A stretch of 64,000 bases of DNA from Zeimonas sp046347945 (GCA_046347945.1 JAXMFB010000020.1:1-64000), one strand, 5' to 3'. Shown: positions 44,177-53,962, counted from the stretch's first letter. Translations and numbers: made by a program. The notes: generated from the sequence alone by a model not told the origin.

Positions 44177-45600
44177 AGATCATCATCCTGGGCGCCGGCC
44201 GCGTCGGGGCGTCGGTCGCCGAAAGCCTCGTCTCCGAGCGCAACGACATCACCGTCGTCGACACCGACGTGGTGCAGCTCGCGCAGCTGCAGGACAAGCT
44301 CGACCTGCGCACCGTCGCGGGCAACGGCACGCACCCGCCGGTGCTCGAGCAGGCCGGCGCCGCCGACGCCGACATGCTGATCGCCACGGCCGCGCGCGAC
44401 GAGACCAACCTGGTCGCCTGCCAGCTCGCGGCGCGCCAGTTCAACGTGCCGACCCGCATCGCGCGGATCCGCGCTCCCGAGTTCCAGGACCATCCCGAGA
44501 TCACCGGCGACGGCGGCTTCTACGTCGACCACCTGATCTGCCCCGAGCAGACGGTGACCGACTACATCGGGAAGCTGATCCAGTTCCCCGAGGCGCTGCA
44601 GGTGCTCGAGTTCGCCGACGGGCGCGCGGGGCTGGTCGCGGTGCGCTCGTACGCCGGGGGCCCGCTCGTGTCGCGCCCGATCCGCGACCTGCGCGCCGCG
44701 CACCCGAACATCGACATGCGCGTCGTGGCGGTATTCCGCAACGACCGCTCGATCCGCCCCGACGGCGACACGATGATCGAGCCCGGCGACGAGGTGTTCC
44801 TGCTGGCTGCCTCCGAGCACATCCGCACCGCGCTGTCCGACCTGCGCCGCATGGACAAGCCGGTGCGGCGCGTGATGATCGCCGGCGGCGGCAATATCGG
44901 GCTGCGGCTGGCGCGCGCGCTGGGCACGCAGTACCAGGTCAAGGTGATCGAGGCGAACCGCACCCGCTGCAATTACCTGTCGACGCAACTGCCGTCGTCG
45001 ACGCTGGTCCTGCACGGCGACTCCACCGACGAGGACCTGCTCGCCGACGAGGCCGTGGCCGACATGGACCTCTTCGTCGCGCTGACCTCCGACGACGAGA
45101 ACAACATCATGTCGTGCATGCTCGCCAAGCGGATGGGCGCGCGGCGCACGATCGCGCTGATCAACCGGCAGGCCTACGCCGACCTGGTCGAGGGCAACCG
45201 CATCGACATCGCGATCGTGCCGTCGCAGACCACCATCGGCAAGCTGCTCACCCACGTGCGCCGCGGCGACGTCGTCGCGGTGCACTCGCTGCGTCGTGGC
45301 GCCGCCGAGGCGCTCGAGGCGATCGCGCACGGCGACCCGAAGTCGTCGAAGGTGGTCGGCCGGCGCATCGAGCAGATCGACCTGCCGCGCGGCGCGACGA
45401 TCGGCGCGATCGTGCGCTCGGCCGAGGGCGGCCCGCTCGGCCCGCTGCGCGGCCGCCGCGACGCGCCGCAGTTCGAGGTGATCATGGCCCACCACGACAC
45501 GGTCATCCGCTCCGAGGACCACGTGATCGTCTTCGTCGAGAACAAGCGGATCATCCCGAAGGTCGAAAAGCTGTTCGAGGTCGGGGTCGGCTTCTTCTGA
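44173..45600 (+). CDS. trkA: Trk system potassium uptake protein TrkA
   Basis: 475-residue peripheral NAD-binding regulator of the TrkH potassium channel. It has two tandem RCK units: the first Rossmann motif ILGAGRVGASVAESL at residue 5, the second RVMIAGGGNIGLRLARAL near 237, and RCK-C domains after each (VLEFADGRAGLVAVRSY; GDVVAVHSLRRG). The TTG start at 44173 overlaps the response regulator's stop. Its partner trkH is not next in line but 5.7 kb downstream, behind a TRAP/amidase block. Confidence 0.95.
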   Translation: MKIIILGAGRVGASVAESLVSERNDITVVDTDVVQLAQLQDKLDLRTVAGNGTHPPVLEQAGAADADMLIATAARDETNLVACQLAARQFNVPTRIARIRAPEFQDHPEITGDGGFYVDHLICPEQTVTDYIGKLIQFPEALQVLEFADGRAGLVAVRSYAGGPLVSRPIRDLRAAHPNIDMRVVAVFRNDRSIRPDGDTMIEPGDEVFLLAASEHIRTALSDLRRMDKPVRRVMIAGGGNIGLRLARALGTQYQVKVIEANRTRCNYLSTQLPSSTLVLHGDSTDEDLLADEAVADMDLFVALTSDDENNIMSCMLAKRMGARRTIALINRQAYADLVEGNRIDIAIVPSQTTIGKLLTHVRRGDVVAVHSLRRGAAEALEAIAHGDPKSSKVVGRRIEQIDLPRGATIGAIVRSAEGGPLGPLRGRRDAPQFEVIMAHHDTVIRSEDHVIVFVENKRIIPKVEKLFEVGVGFF

Positions 45601-45637
45601 CGCACCGGCACGGCGGAATCCGGGTAAACCCGGTGCG
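45601..45637 (+). terminator. Hairpin after trkA, possible terminator
   Basis: Immediately after the trkA stop, CGCACCGG (45601-45608) can pair with CCGGTGCG (45630-45637), and an alternative inner hairpin CCGGGTAAACCCGG overlaps it. There is no T run, so it may stabilise the RNA end or help Rho-dependent termination and is not a standard intrinsic terminator. Confidence 0.35.
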
Positions 45638-45763
45638 TCGTGCGCGGCGGGATGACATCGCGCCGACTGGCCGTTAGCATTCGGGATCGTCTTCGCCGCG
45701 GCTTGCGCCCGGCGAGGTCGCACGACGTTGCACCCCGATTCCAGTTCCGTGAGGAGACCTCGC

Positions 45764-46888
45764 ATGACCGACCAGACCCGCGCCCGTCGCAAGTTCCTCG
45801 GTGGTGCCGCTGCCGCCGGTGCCGGCACGCTCGCCTTTCCGATGATCGCCAGGGCCCAGGGCCCGATCGCGATGCGCTGGCAGAGCACGTGGCCGTCGAA
45901 GGACATCTTCCACGAATACGCGCTCGATTTCGCCAAGAAGGTCAACGACATGACCGGCGGCGACATGAAGATCGAGGTGCTGCCCGCGGGCGCCGTGGTT
46001 CCGGCGTTCAACCTGCTCGACGCGGTGTCCAAGGGCACGCTCGACGGCGGCCACGGCGTGGTGGTCTACCACTACGGAAAGAACAACGCGCTGGCGCTGT
46101 GGGGTTCGGGCCCGTCGTTCGGCATGGATGCGAACATGCTGCTCGCGTGGCACAAGTACGGCGGCGGCAAGGCGCTGCTCGAGAAGCTCTACCAGACGGT
46201 GGGCGCCAACGTGAAGTCGTACCTGTACGGGCCGATGGCGACGCAGCCGCTGGGCTGGTTCAAGAAGCCGGTCACCAAGGCCGCCGACATCAAGGGGCTG
46301 AAGTTCCGCACCGTCGGCCTGTCGATCGACGTGTTCACCGCGATGGGCGTGGCGGTCAACGCGCTGCCCGGCGGCGAGATCGTCCCGGCGATGGACCGCG
46401 GCCTGCTCGACGGCGCCGAGTTCAACAACGCCAGCTCCGACCGGCTGCTCGGCTTCCCCGACGTGTCCAAGGTCTGCATGCTGCAGAGCTTTCACCAGAA
46501 CGCCGAGCAGTTCGAGATCCTGTTCAACAAGACGAAGTTCGACTCGCTGCCCGACAAGCTCAAGGCGATCATCGACAACGCCGTCGAGGCGGCGTCGGCC
46601 GACATGTCGTGGAAGGCGGTCGACCGCTACTCGAAGGACTACCTCGAGATGCAGCAGAAGCAGGGCGTCAAGTTCTACAAGACCCCCGACGCGATCCTGC
46701 AGGAACAGCTGAAGGTCTACGACACGGTGGCCGCGAAGTACGCCGCCGGCAATCCGCTGTTCAAGGAGATCCTCGACTCGCAGCGGGCGTTCGCGGCGCG
46801 CACGGTGAAGTGGGACATGGACACCAACGCCAATCGCCGGATGGCGTACAACCACTATTTCGGCGCCCAGGCCGGAAAGAAGTCCTGA
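45764..46888 (+). CDS. TRAP transporter substrate-binding protein DctP-type
   Basis: 374-residue periplasmic binding protein of a tripartite ATP-independent transporter for organic acids. It has a Tat-type signal (RARRKFLGGAAAAGAGTLAFPMIARAQ), then AMRWQSTWPSKDIFHEYALDFAKKV, a Gly-rich GDMKIEVLPAGAVVPAFNLLDAVSKGTLD and KGLKFRTVGLSIDVFTAMGV, typical of the subfamily with dimeric, 2-oxoacid- or calcium-lactate-binding members. GAGGAG precedes ATG 45764. It heads the TRAP operon. Confidence 0.93.
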   Translation: MTDQTRARRKFLGGAAAAGAGTLAFPMIARAQGPIAMRWQSTWPSKDIFHEYALDFAKKVNDMTGGDMKIEVLPAGAVVPAFNLLDAVSKGTLDGGHGVVVYHYGKNNALALWGSGPSFGMDANMLLAWHKYGGGKALLEKLYQTVGANVKSYLYGPMATQPLGWFKKPVTKAADIKGLKFRTVGLSIDVFTAMGVAVNALPGGEIVPAMDRGLLDGAEFNNASSDRLLGFPDVSKVCMLQSFHQNAEQFEILFNKTKFDSLPDKLKAIIDNAVEAASADMSWKAVDRYSKDYLEMQQKQGVKFYKTPDAILQEQLKVYDTVAAKYAAGNPLFKEILDSQRAFAARTVKWDMDTNANRRMAYNHYFGAQAGKKS

Positions 46889-47001
46889 GGTAGCACGGCA
46901 CCACCGGCGCCGGGGCCGCGAGGCCCCGCGCCGGATCGGGATTCCCGTCCCCGGTCGCCGCGGTTCTCGCAGCGACCCGCACTGCAGCCAGCAGGCCCAT
47001 C

Positions 47002-47592
47002 ATGCAGAAGCTGTTCCTTGCCGTCGACCGGTTCAACACCCGGATCGGCCACTTCTTCGCGTGGCTGATCGTCGCGCTCACCGGGCTGATCTGCTGGGAG
47101 GTGTTCTCGCGCTATGCGCTGAACAGCCCGCACCCCTGGGCGTTCGACGCCCAGATCATGCTCTACGGCACGCTGTTCATGATGGCCGGCGCCTACACGC
47201 TGGCGGCCAGCGGCCACGTGCGCGGCGACATCCTGTACGGCTTCTTCACGCCGCGCACGCAGGCGTTCTTCGACCTCGTGCTGTACATCGTGTTCTTCGT
47301 TCCGGGCATCGTCGCGCTGGTCTGGGCGGGCTACCGCTACGCCGGCGAGTCGTTCGCGATCAGGGAGCACTCGTCGATCACCGCCGAGGGGCCGCCGATC
47401 TATCCGTTCAAGGCCGTCATCCCCGTGGCCGGCGCGCTGCTGCTGTTCCAGGGCCTCGTCGAGATCCTGCGCTGCATCGTGTGCGTGAAGAACGGCGAGT
47501 GGCCGAGCCGGCAGGAAGACGTCGAGGAAGTCGACGTCGACAAGCTCAAGGCGATGGTCACGCACCACGAAGAAGAAAACGCCGCGCGGTAA
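47002..47592 (+). CDS. TRAP transporter small permease DctQ-type
   Basis: 196-residue inner-membrane protein with four transmembrane helices (for example FFAWLIVALTGLICWEVFSRYAL, the conserved first one). The conserved WAFDAQIMLYGTLFMMAGAYTLAASGHVRGDILY follows in helix two and its loop. It pairs with the large permease to form the Na+-driven membrane unit. The charged C-terminal tail (EDVEEVDVDKLKAMVTHHEEEN) is longer than usual. It is 12 bases upstream of the large permease gene. Confidence 0.92.
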   Translation: MQKLFLAVDRFNTRIGHFFAWLIVALTGLICWEVFSRYALNSPHPWAFDAQIMLYGTLFMMAGAYTLAASGHVRGDILYGFFTPRTQAFFDLVLYIVFFVPGIVALVWAGYRYAGESFAIREHSSITAEGPPIYPFKAVIPVAGALLLFQGLVEILRCIVCVKNGEWPSRQEDVEEVDVDKLKAMVTHHEEENAAR

Positions 47593-47604
47593 GGGGACGC
47601 TTCG

Positions 47605-49625
47605 ATGCGCAAGGAACTGATTTTCGGGGTCTCGATCCTCGGGCTGATCGTCGCGGCCGCGCTGCTCCTCACGCCGTGGACCGCGCTCACCAGCGGGCAC
47701 CTCGGGTTGCTGATGCTCGCGCTGATCGTCGCGGCGATCATGCTCGGCTTTCCCACCGCGTTCACGCTGATGGGCATGGGCGTGATGTTCGCGTTCTTCG
47801 CCTACATGGAGCGAACGGGCAGCACCGAGGAGGCGTTGCGCCAGACGCTCGACCTGATGGTGCAGCGCGCCTACGCGGTGATGGCCAACGACGTGCTGAT
47901 CGCGGTGCCGCTGTTCGTGTTCATGGGCTACCTGGTCGAGCGCGCCAACCTGATCGAGAAGCTGTTCAGGTCGCTGCACCTCGCGCTCGTGCGCCTGCCG
48001 GGCTCGCTGGCGGTGGCGACGATCTTCACCTGCGCGGTATTCGCGACCGCCACCGGCATCGTCGGTGCGGTGGTCACGCTGATGGGCCTGCTCGCGCTGC
48101 CCTCGATGCTCAAGGCCGGCTACGACACCAAGATCTCGGCCGGGTGATCACGGCCGGCGGCTGCCTGGGCATCCTGATCCCGCCGTCGGTGCTGCTGATC
48201 GTCTACGGCGCGACCGCCGGCGTCTCGGTGGTCAAGCTCTACGCCGGTGCGTTCTTCCCCGGCCTGATGCTCGCGGGCCTGTACATCGTCTACGTGATCG
48301 TGCTGGCCAAGATCAGGCCGAAGCTGATGCCGCCGCTGCCCGAGTCCGAGCGCCACGTGCCGCTGCACGCGGTGACCGAGCGCGTGCAGGAGCGCTTCGG
48401 CGACCGGGCGCTGCCCGCGCTGGTGCGCGCGATCAAGGGCCGCAACAACGTCGCCGTCCCGATGTCGGACCTGCTGCGCCAACTGTTCGTCACGCTGCTC
48501 CCGGCGCTGGTCATCGCGCTGGTGATCGGGCTGTCGTGGCGCTCGGCGACCGCGCCGGTCGAGCAGGTCGACACGTCGGGGCTCCAGCAGTTCGGCGAAT
48601 CGCTGAACGCCCCGCCCGCCGCGGAGGGCAGCGACCTGGCCGAGCCTTCCGATCCGGACGCCGGGCAGGCGCCCGCCGACGAGCTCGCGGAGCCTCCGGC
48701 CGAGGGGGCCGAGGGCGGGGCCGGCGCGATGGAGCCGAAGGCCGAAGGCGCAGCGCCGGCGGCACCGGCGGGGACCGATGCCGCCGGGAAGCCTGGAGCG
48801 GCGCCCGAGGCAGCCGCTCCGGCGGCCGGTGCGCCGGCCGCGGCCGACGCCGCCGGCGGCGCGGCCAGCGCGCCGGTGCCGTTGTGGTTCTGGGTGGTGC
48901 TGGGCGTGGGCGTCGCGGTGCTCGTCGCGTACTACGCGCTGCTCAGCTTCACGCGGCTCGAAGTGTTCCGGATGCTGCTCACCTCGTTCTTCCCGCTCGC
49001 GATCCTGATCATCGCGGTGCTGGGCGCCATCGTGTTCGGATTCGCCACGCCCAGCGAGGCGGCGGCCGTCGGCGCGTTCGGCGGCTTCCTGCTGGCGATC
49101 GCCTACCGGCAGCTGAACTACGGGGTGATGAAGGACTCGGTGTTCCTCACCGCGAAGACCTCGGCGATGGTGTGCTGGCTGTTCGTCGGCTCGTCGATCT
49201 TCTCCGCGGCGTTCGCGCTGCTCGGCGGCCAGGAGATCATCGAGCACTGGGTGCTCTCGCTCGGCCTGAGCAAGATCCAGTTCATGCTGCTGTCGCAGGT
49301 GATCATCTTCCTGCTCGGCTGGCCGCTGGAGTGGACCGAGATCATCGTGATCTTCATGCCGATCTTCATTCCGCTGCTGGTGCACTTCGACGTCGATCCG
49401 CTGTTCTTCGGCCTGCTGGTCGCGCTGAACCTGCAGACCGCGTTCCTGTCGCCGCCGGTGGCGATGGCCGCCTTCTACCTGAAGGGCGTCGCGCCGCCGC
49501 ACGTCACGCTCGGCCAGATCTTCTCGGGGATGATGCCGTTCATGGCGATCCAGATCCTCGCGATCTTCATCCTCTACATGTTCCCGGGCGTGGGCCGGTG
49601 GCTGCCGGAGGTGCTGTATCGCTGA
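47605..49625 (+). CDS. TRAP transporter large permease DctM-type, frame broken once
   Basis: Large permease subunit carrying the substrate channel. Residues 1-180 are read from ATG 47605 to ...GYDTKISAG, where TGA follows. The expected continuation VITAGGCLGILIPPSVLLIVYGATAG is in another frame from 48143, so one missing G in the GGG run near 48138-48143 explains the stop. Restored, it is about 673 residues, some 240 longer than classical DctM. The extra length includes a long Ala/Pro/Glu-rich segment (about 48560-48880) between two membrane halves, plus an additional helix. The C-terminal half has the usual FATPSEAAAVGAFGG and LGWPLEWTEIIVIFMPIF. Confidence 0.85.
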
Positions 49626-50978
49626 CGCCGGCGCAGCGGATGCGCCGGGCATCGACGCCTGGCGGCTGACGGCGACCGACGCGGCCCGCGCGATCCGCGA
49701 GGGCCGCCTGTCGGCGCAGGACTACACCCGCGCGCTGCTCGTGCATCGACGAGCGCGAGCCCGTCGTGCAGGCCTCGGCGTGGCTCGATCGTCGCCACGC
49801 GATCGAGCAGGCGCAGGCCGCCGACCGGCTGCGAGGCGGCGGCCTCGACGCGGGCCCGCTGGCCGGCCTGCCGGTTGGCGTCAAGGACATCATCGACGTG
49901 CAGGGCATGCCGACCGAGGACGGCACCGTGCTGCACGCGGGCCGCATCGCGCAGGCCGACGCGGCACTCGTCGCGCGGCTGCGCGCCGCAGGCGGCTGGC
50001 CGATCGGCAAGACGGTGACCACCGAGCTGGCCACCTACGCGCCCGGCAAGACGCGCAACCCTCACGACCCGGCGCGCACGCCCGGCGGCTCGTCCAGCGG
50101 CTCGGCCGCGGCGGTCGCCGCCGGCATGGTGCCGCTGGCGATCGGCACGCAGACCAACGGCTCGGTGATCCGCCCGGCGTCGTTCTGCGGGGTGGTCGGC
50201 TACAAGCCCGGCTTCGGCGCGATCGCGCGCACCGGCGCGCTACGCAGTCGCCACCGTTCGACCAGGTGGGTGTCTTCGCGCGCAGCGTCGAGGACGCCGC
50301 GCTGCTGGCCGAGGCGCTGTGGGCGATGACCCTGCGACCCGGCCGCGCGGCCGCTGCCGGCGCCGCCGCTGGCGCGCGTCGCGGCCTCCGAGCCGGCGCA
50401 GCCGCCGCGCCTGGGCTGGACGCCCACGCCGTGGCGCGACCGCATCGCGCCCGGACGCGCTGGCAGCCTTCGCGGGTTCTCGATCGGCTGGGCGACCTGC
50501 AGCAGGAGGTCGAGCTTCCCCGGCGCGGCCGACGCGGCCGGCTGGCATCGCACCGTGATGGAAGCCGACATCGCCGGCTCGTTCGAGGCCGAGTACGAGC
50601 GCGGGCGCGCGCAGCTGTCCGATTCGCTCGCCGGGCAGATCGAGCGCGGCCGGCGCGTCACCGCAGTCGACTACCGCAGGGCGCTGGCGCAGCGCGCGGC
50701 TCGACGCCGGCTTCGCGCCCCTGTTCGAGCGCTTCGACGCGATTCTCGCGCCGGCGACGCTGGGCACGGCGCCGCTCGCGTCGTCGGGCACCGGCGACCC
50801 GCTGATGTGCACGCTGTGGACGTTCTGCGGCATGCCGGCGATCGGCCTGCCGCTGCTGCGCGGCGCGGACGGCCTTCCGCTCGGGGTGCAGCTGGTGGCT
50901 GCGCGCGGCGACGACGCCCGGCTGCTGCGCACCGCCCGGTGGCTGATGCGGCATTTTCCCGCACTCGCGCAGCCCTGA
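49626..50978 (+). pseudogene. Amidase-signature enzyme, frame broken many times
   Basis: Amidase of the Ser-cisSer-Lys family (GatA/AtzF-like) that hydrolyses an amide bond. Segments in different frames show IDAWRLTATDAARAIREGRLSAQDYTRALL, GLPVGVKDIIDV (catalytic Lys), TPGGSSSGSAAAVAAGMVPLAIGTQTNGSVIRPASFCGVVG (both Ser), FDQVGVFARSVEDAALLAEAL, and the C-terminus LFERFDAILAPATLGTAPL...GLPLLRGADGLPLGVQLV ending at 50978. Shifts lie near 49740, 50240, 50325, 50440 and 50700. The whole length equals an intact member. It follows the TRAP permease directly, so the transporter may import its amide substrate or a related acid. The start is unclear and the left coordinate is set just after the dctM stop. 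Confidence 0.78.
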
Positions 50979-50998
50979 ACGGCGTACCATTGCCGTCC

Positions 50999-51289
50999 AT
51001 GTCGTCGATGCATTCGATCGTGCGCCGGCTCGCGCTGGGCGGAGACCCGGCCGTCCTTCGCGAAGAGCTGGTCTTCATCAAGACCCGCATCGGTCGCGAC
51101 GAGGCGCGCCGCACCGATTCCTCGATCCCCCGGCGGTTGCGCACGCTGCTCGCGCTGGTCGACGGCCGCCGCAGCGTCGGCGAACTGCGCGCGGCCATCC
51201 ACAGCTATCGCGGGCTCGACGACGCCCTCGACATGCTGCGCAAGATGGGCTTCATCGAGCCGCTTCCCGAGCGCTGGGACATCGGCTGA
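50999..51289 (+). CDS. Small conserved protein, winged-helix-like
   Basis: 96-residue protein I cannot name. The C-terminal two thirds (RRLRTLLALVDGRRSVGELRAAIHSYRGLDDALDMLRKMGFIEPLPE) resembles a small winged-helix or PqqD-like domain of the kind found in response-regulator-associated proteins. ATG 50999 or 51008 could be the start. It ends 22 bases before trkH and could be cotranscribed with it. Confidence 0.6.
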   Translation: MSSMHSIVRRLALGGDPAVLREELVFIKTRIGRDEARRTDSSIPRRLRTLLALVDGRRSVGELRAAIHSYRGLDDALDMLRKMGFIEPLPERWDIG

Positions 51290-51311
51290 CCCCCCTCTCA
51301 CGGGCGACCGC

Positions 51312-52769
51312 TTGAACCGCCTGCTGGTCATCGCCCACGTGCTGGGCGGCTTGCTGATGGTGTTCGCGGCGACCTTCGTGCTGCCGCTCGTGTGGTCGCT
51401 GGTGGTGGGCGACGGCACGCACGTCTCGTTCTTCCTCTCCGGCATCGGCTGCCTCGTCGCCGGCGCGCTGATGTGGGCCGCGACGCGTCGCTACCGGCGC
51501 GAGCTCGAGCCGCGCGACGGCGCGCTGCTGGTCGTGCTCGGCTGGCTGCTGATGTCGCTGGCCGGTACCGCGCCGCTGCTGCTCGAGATCCCCGGCCTGA
51601 GCTTCACCGACGCCTGCTTCGAGTCGATCGCCGGCCTCACGACGAGCGGCGCCACCGTGCTCAGCGGCCTGGAGCACCTGCCTCAGTCGGTCAATGTCTG
51701 GCGCCACGCGCTGCAGTGGTACGGCGGCATGGGCATCATCGTGATGGCGGTGGCGATCCTGCCGATGCTGGGCGTCGGCGGCATGCAGCTGTTCAAGGCC
51801 GAGATGCCGGGGCCGCTGAAGGAGCGCAAGCTCACGCCGCGCATCACGCAGACCGCCAAGGCGCTGTGGCTGATCTACATCGTGCTCACGCTGGCCTGCG
51901 TCCTGGCGCTGCGCTGGGCCGGGCTCGACTGGTTCGAGGCCGTCTGCCATGCGTTCTCGGCGCTCGCGCTCGGCGGCTTCTCCACGCGCGACGCCAGCAT
52001 CATGAGCTTCGAGTCTCCGGCCGTCGAGGCCGTGCTGTCGGTGTTCATGCTGCTCGCGGCGCTGAACTTCTCGACGCACTTCCTCGCGCTGCGCGAGCGC
52101 TCGCTGCGCGTCTACCTCCACGACATCGAGGCGCGCGCGGTGCTCGGCCTGATCCTCGCGAGCTCGGCCGGGCTCGGTGCCTACCTGTACTTCGAGGGGC
52201 AATACCCGAGCTTCGTCGAGGCGCTGCGGCACGCGGCGTTCAACACCATCTCGCTGAGCACGTCCACCGGCTACTCGACGCAGGACTACGCGTCGTGGCC
52301 GCCTTTCGCGCCGCTGTGGATGCTGTTCCTGGCCTGCGTCGGGTCGTCGGCCGGCTCCACCGGCGGGGGCATCAAGATGATCCGCGCGCTGGTGCTGCTC
52401 AAGCAGACGCGCCGCGAGCTGAACCGGCTGGTGCATCCGCGCGCGATCGCGCCGCTGGTGATCAACGGCCACCTGGTCGAGAACCGGATCATCTTCGCGG
52501 TGCTGGGCTACATGCTGCTGTGGGGCGTGACGCACATCGTGCTCACGTTCGTCATGCTCGCCACCGGCCTCGACTTCATGTCGGCGTTCTCGGTCGTGGT
52601 GGCCGCGGTCAACAACCTCGGGCCGGCGCTCGGGCAATTCGGGCCCACGGGCAACTACGCGCCGCTGTCCGACTTCCAGACCTGGCTGCTGGCGATCGCG
52701 ATGGTGGCCGGGCGACTCGAGCTGCTCACCTTCTACGTCGTGCTGATGCCCGCCTTCTGGCGCCGCTGA
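51312..52769 (+). CDS. trkH: Trk potassium transporter membrane protein TrkH
   Basis: 485-residue K+-translocating subunit with the four-fold pore-loop architecture. Pore-loop segments are FESIAGLTTSGATVLSG, HAFSALALGGFSTRDASI, FNTISLSTSTGYSTQDY and VNNLGPALG; the GSSAGSTGGGIKMIR stretch is also characteristic. Ten or so membrane helices are visible. It starts at TTG 51312. It works with TrkA, here encoded upstream beyond the TRAP/amidase block. Confidence 0.95.
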   Translation: MNRLLVIAHVLGGLLMVFAATFVLPLVWSLVVGDGTHVSFFLSGIGCLVAGALMWAATRRYRRELEPRDGALLVVLGWLLMSLAGTAPLLLEIPGLSFTDACFESIAGLTTSGATVLSGLEHLPQSVNVWRHALQWYGGMGIIVMAVAILPMLGVGGMQLFKAEMPGPLKERKLTPRITQTAKALWLIYIVLTLACVLALRWAGLDWFEAVCHAFSALALGGFSTRDASIMSFESPAVEAVLSVFMLLAALNFSTHFLALRERSLRVYLHDIEARAVLGLILASSAGLGAYLYFEGQYPSFVEALRHAAFNTISLSTSTGYSTQDYASWPPFAPLWMLFLACVGSSAGSTGGGIKMIRALVLLKQTRRELNRLVHPRAIAPLVINGHLVENRIIFAVLGYMLLWGVTHIVLTFVMLATGLDFMSAFSVVVAAVNNLGPALGQFGPTGNYAPLSDFQTWLLAIAMVAGRLELLTFYVVLMPAFWRR

Positions 52770-52779
52770 GAGGGCACCG

Positions 52780-53901
52780 GTGACGCCGCGGCTTCCGGTC
52801 ACCGTCGTTGCCGGGTTCGCGGGCGCCGGCAAGAGCACGCTGATCGACCACTGGCTGCGTGGGCGACCGGCCGGCGAGCGCTGGGCGGTGCTGGCCAATG
52901 CGTCGGCCGTCGAGGCGCCGGACGAGGGCGCGATGGCGCCAGCCTCGCATCGCGCTGCCGGGCCGTGCGTCGCCGGGCCGTGCGTCGCCGAGCCGCGCGT
53001 TGCCGAGCCGCGCGTTGCCGAGCCGCGCGTTGCCGAGCCGCGCGTTGCCGAGCCGCGCGGCGTGGGGCCGGGCGTGCGCCTGCCGATCGGACGGTATCGC
53101 GTCGTGGGCGGCTGCGCCTGCTGCACCGCGCAAGCGAGCGCCCGCTCCGCGCTCGTTGCACTCCTTCGCGCCGGTCCCTGGGAGCGGCTCGTCGTCGAAC
53201 TCGACGGCGCCGCGCACCCCGCGACGCTGGTCGACCTGCTGCGCCGGCCGCCCTTCGACGCGCTGCTGCGCATCGACGACCTCGTCACGGTGGTCGATGC
53301 CGCCCGCCCCGCGCCGTTCGAGGCCGAGCCGATGCACCCGCTGGCGCAGGCGCAGGTGGAAGTGGCCACCCGCATCGTCTTGAACCGGGTCGGGCGGCTG
53401 GCCGAGGCGCGGAGCGCTGCGCTGGTTCGCAGGCTGGCCGACGCGCCTCCGTTCGGCCGCGCCGTCGAGACGACCGACGACGGCCGCGCGGCGTGGACGC
53501 GCGGCGTCGACCAGGGGCGCGGCGTCGACCCGTCGTGCGCCGCCGACCGGGCGCGCGGCCCCCACGAAGTCGCCGGCGCGCCGACGAATCCGGCCACACA
53601 GCCCGTGGAATGGCACTGGCCCGACGACCGGATTTTCGACCGCCCCCGCCTGCAGGCCCTCGCGGTCGCCTGGCAGGCCCGCCTGCCGCTGTCGCGCGCG
53701 GTCGGCGTATTTCGCACCGAGCGCGACTGGTACCGGTGGCACCTCGACGGATCAGGCACATCCTGGGAAGCGAGCGCTTACCGTCTGGAGAGCCGGCTAC
53801 AACTCTCCCTCGACGCACACTGCCCGGTCGATACCGCCGCGCCCCTGCTGGCGGCGATCGAGACCGAACTGGCCGGCGCGGTCAACCCCGAACCCGCCTG
53901 A
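52780..53901 (+). CDS. CobW/P47K-like GTPase with internal tandem repeat
   Basis: 373-residue protein related to the CobW/COG0523 G3E GTPases (metallochaperones for Zn, Co and others). The Walker A GFAGAGKST is at residues 12-20 and the metal-binding CxCC appears as GGCACC (about 110-115), then VELDGAAHPATLVDLL as in the family. Odd points: about 35 residues of AEPRV repeats sit between these motifs. The NKxD guanine motif is reduced to NRVG, without Asp. The C-terminal half is short of the usual CobW_C pattern but ends in a VGVFRTERDWYRWHLDG region. GTG 52780 is preceded by GAGAGG. It follows trkH by ten bases. Confidence 0.78.
   Translation: MTPRLPVTVVAGFAGAGKSTLIDHWLRGRPAGERWAVLANASAVEAPDEGAMAPASHRAAGPCVAGPCVAEPRVAEPRVAEPRVAEPRVAEPRGVGPGVRLPIGRYRVVGGCACCTAQASARSALVALLRAGPWERLVVELDGAAHPATLVDLLRRPPFDALLRIDDLVTVVDAARPAPFEAEPMHPLAQAQVEVATRIVLNRVGRLAEARSAALVRRLADAPPFGRAVETTDDGRAAWTRGVDQGRGVDPSCAADRARGPHEVAGAPTNPATQPVEWHWPDDRIFDRPRLQALAVAWQARLPLSRAVGVFRTERDWYRWHLDGSGTSWEASAYRLESRLQLSLDAHCPVDTAAPLLAAIETELAGAVNPEPA
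52958..53062 (+). repeat. Seven-copy 15-bp in-frame tandem repeat
   Basis: Units of 15 bases start at 52958, 52973, 52988, 53003, 53018, 53033 and 53048. Units 3-6 are identical (CCGAGCCGCGCGTTG), units 1-2 are a variant and unit 7 is degraded at its end. Each codes for five residues (AEPRV or AGPCV), so copy number can change without breaking the frame. Confidence 0.92.
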
Positions 53902-53962
53902 AGCGTAAACGAGACAGGCGGATCCGCCCATCGGCCTCGCCGGTCGGGTCGGCAGGACAGCC

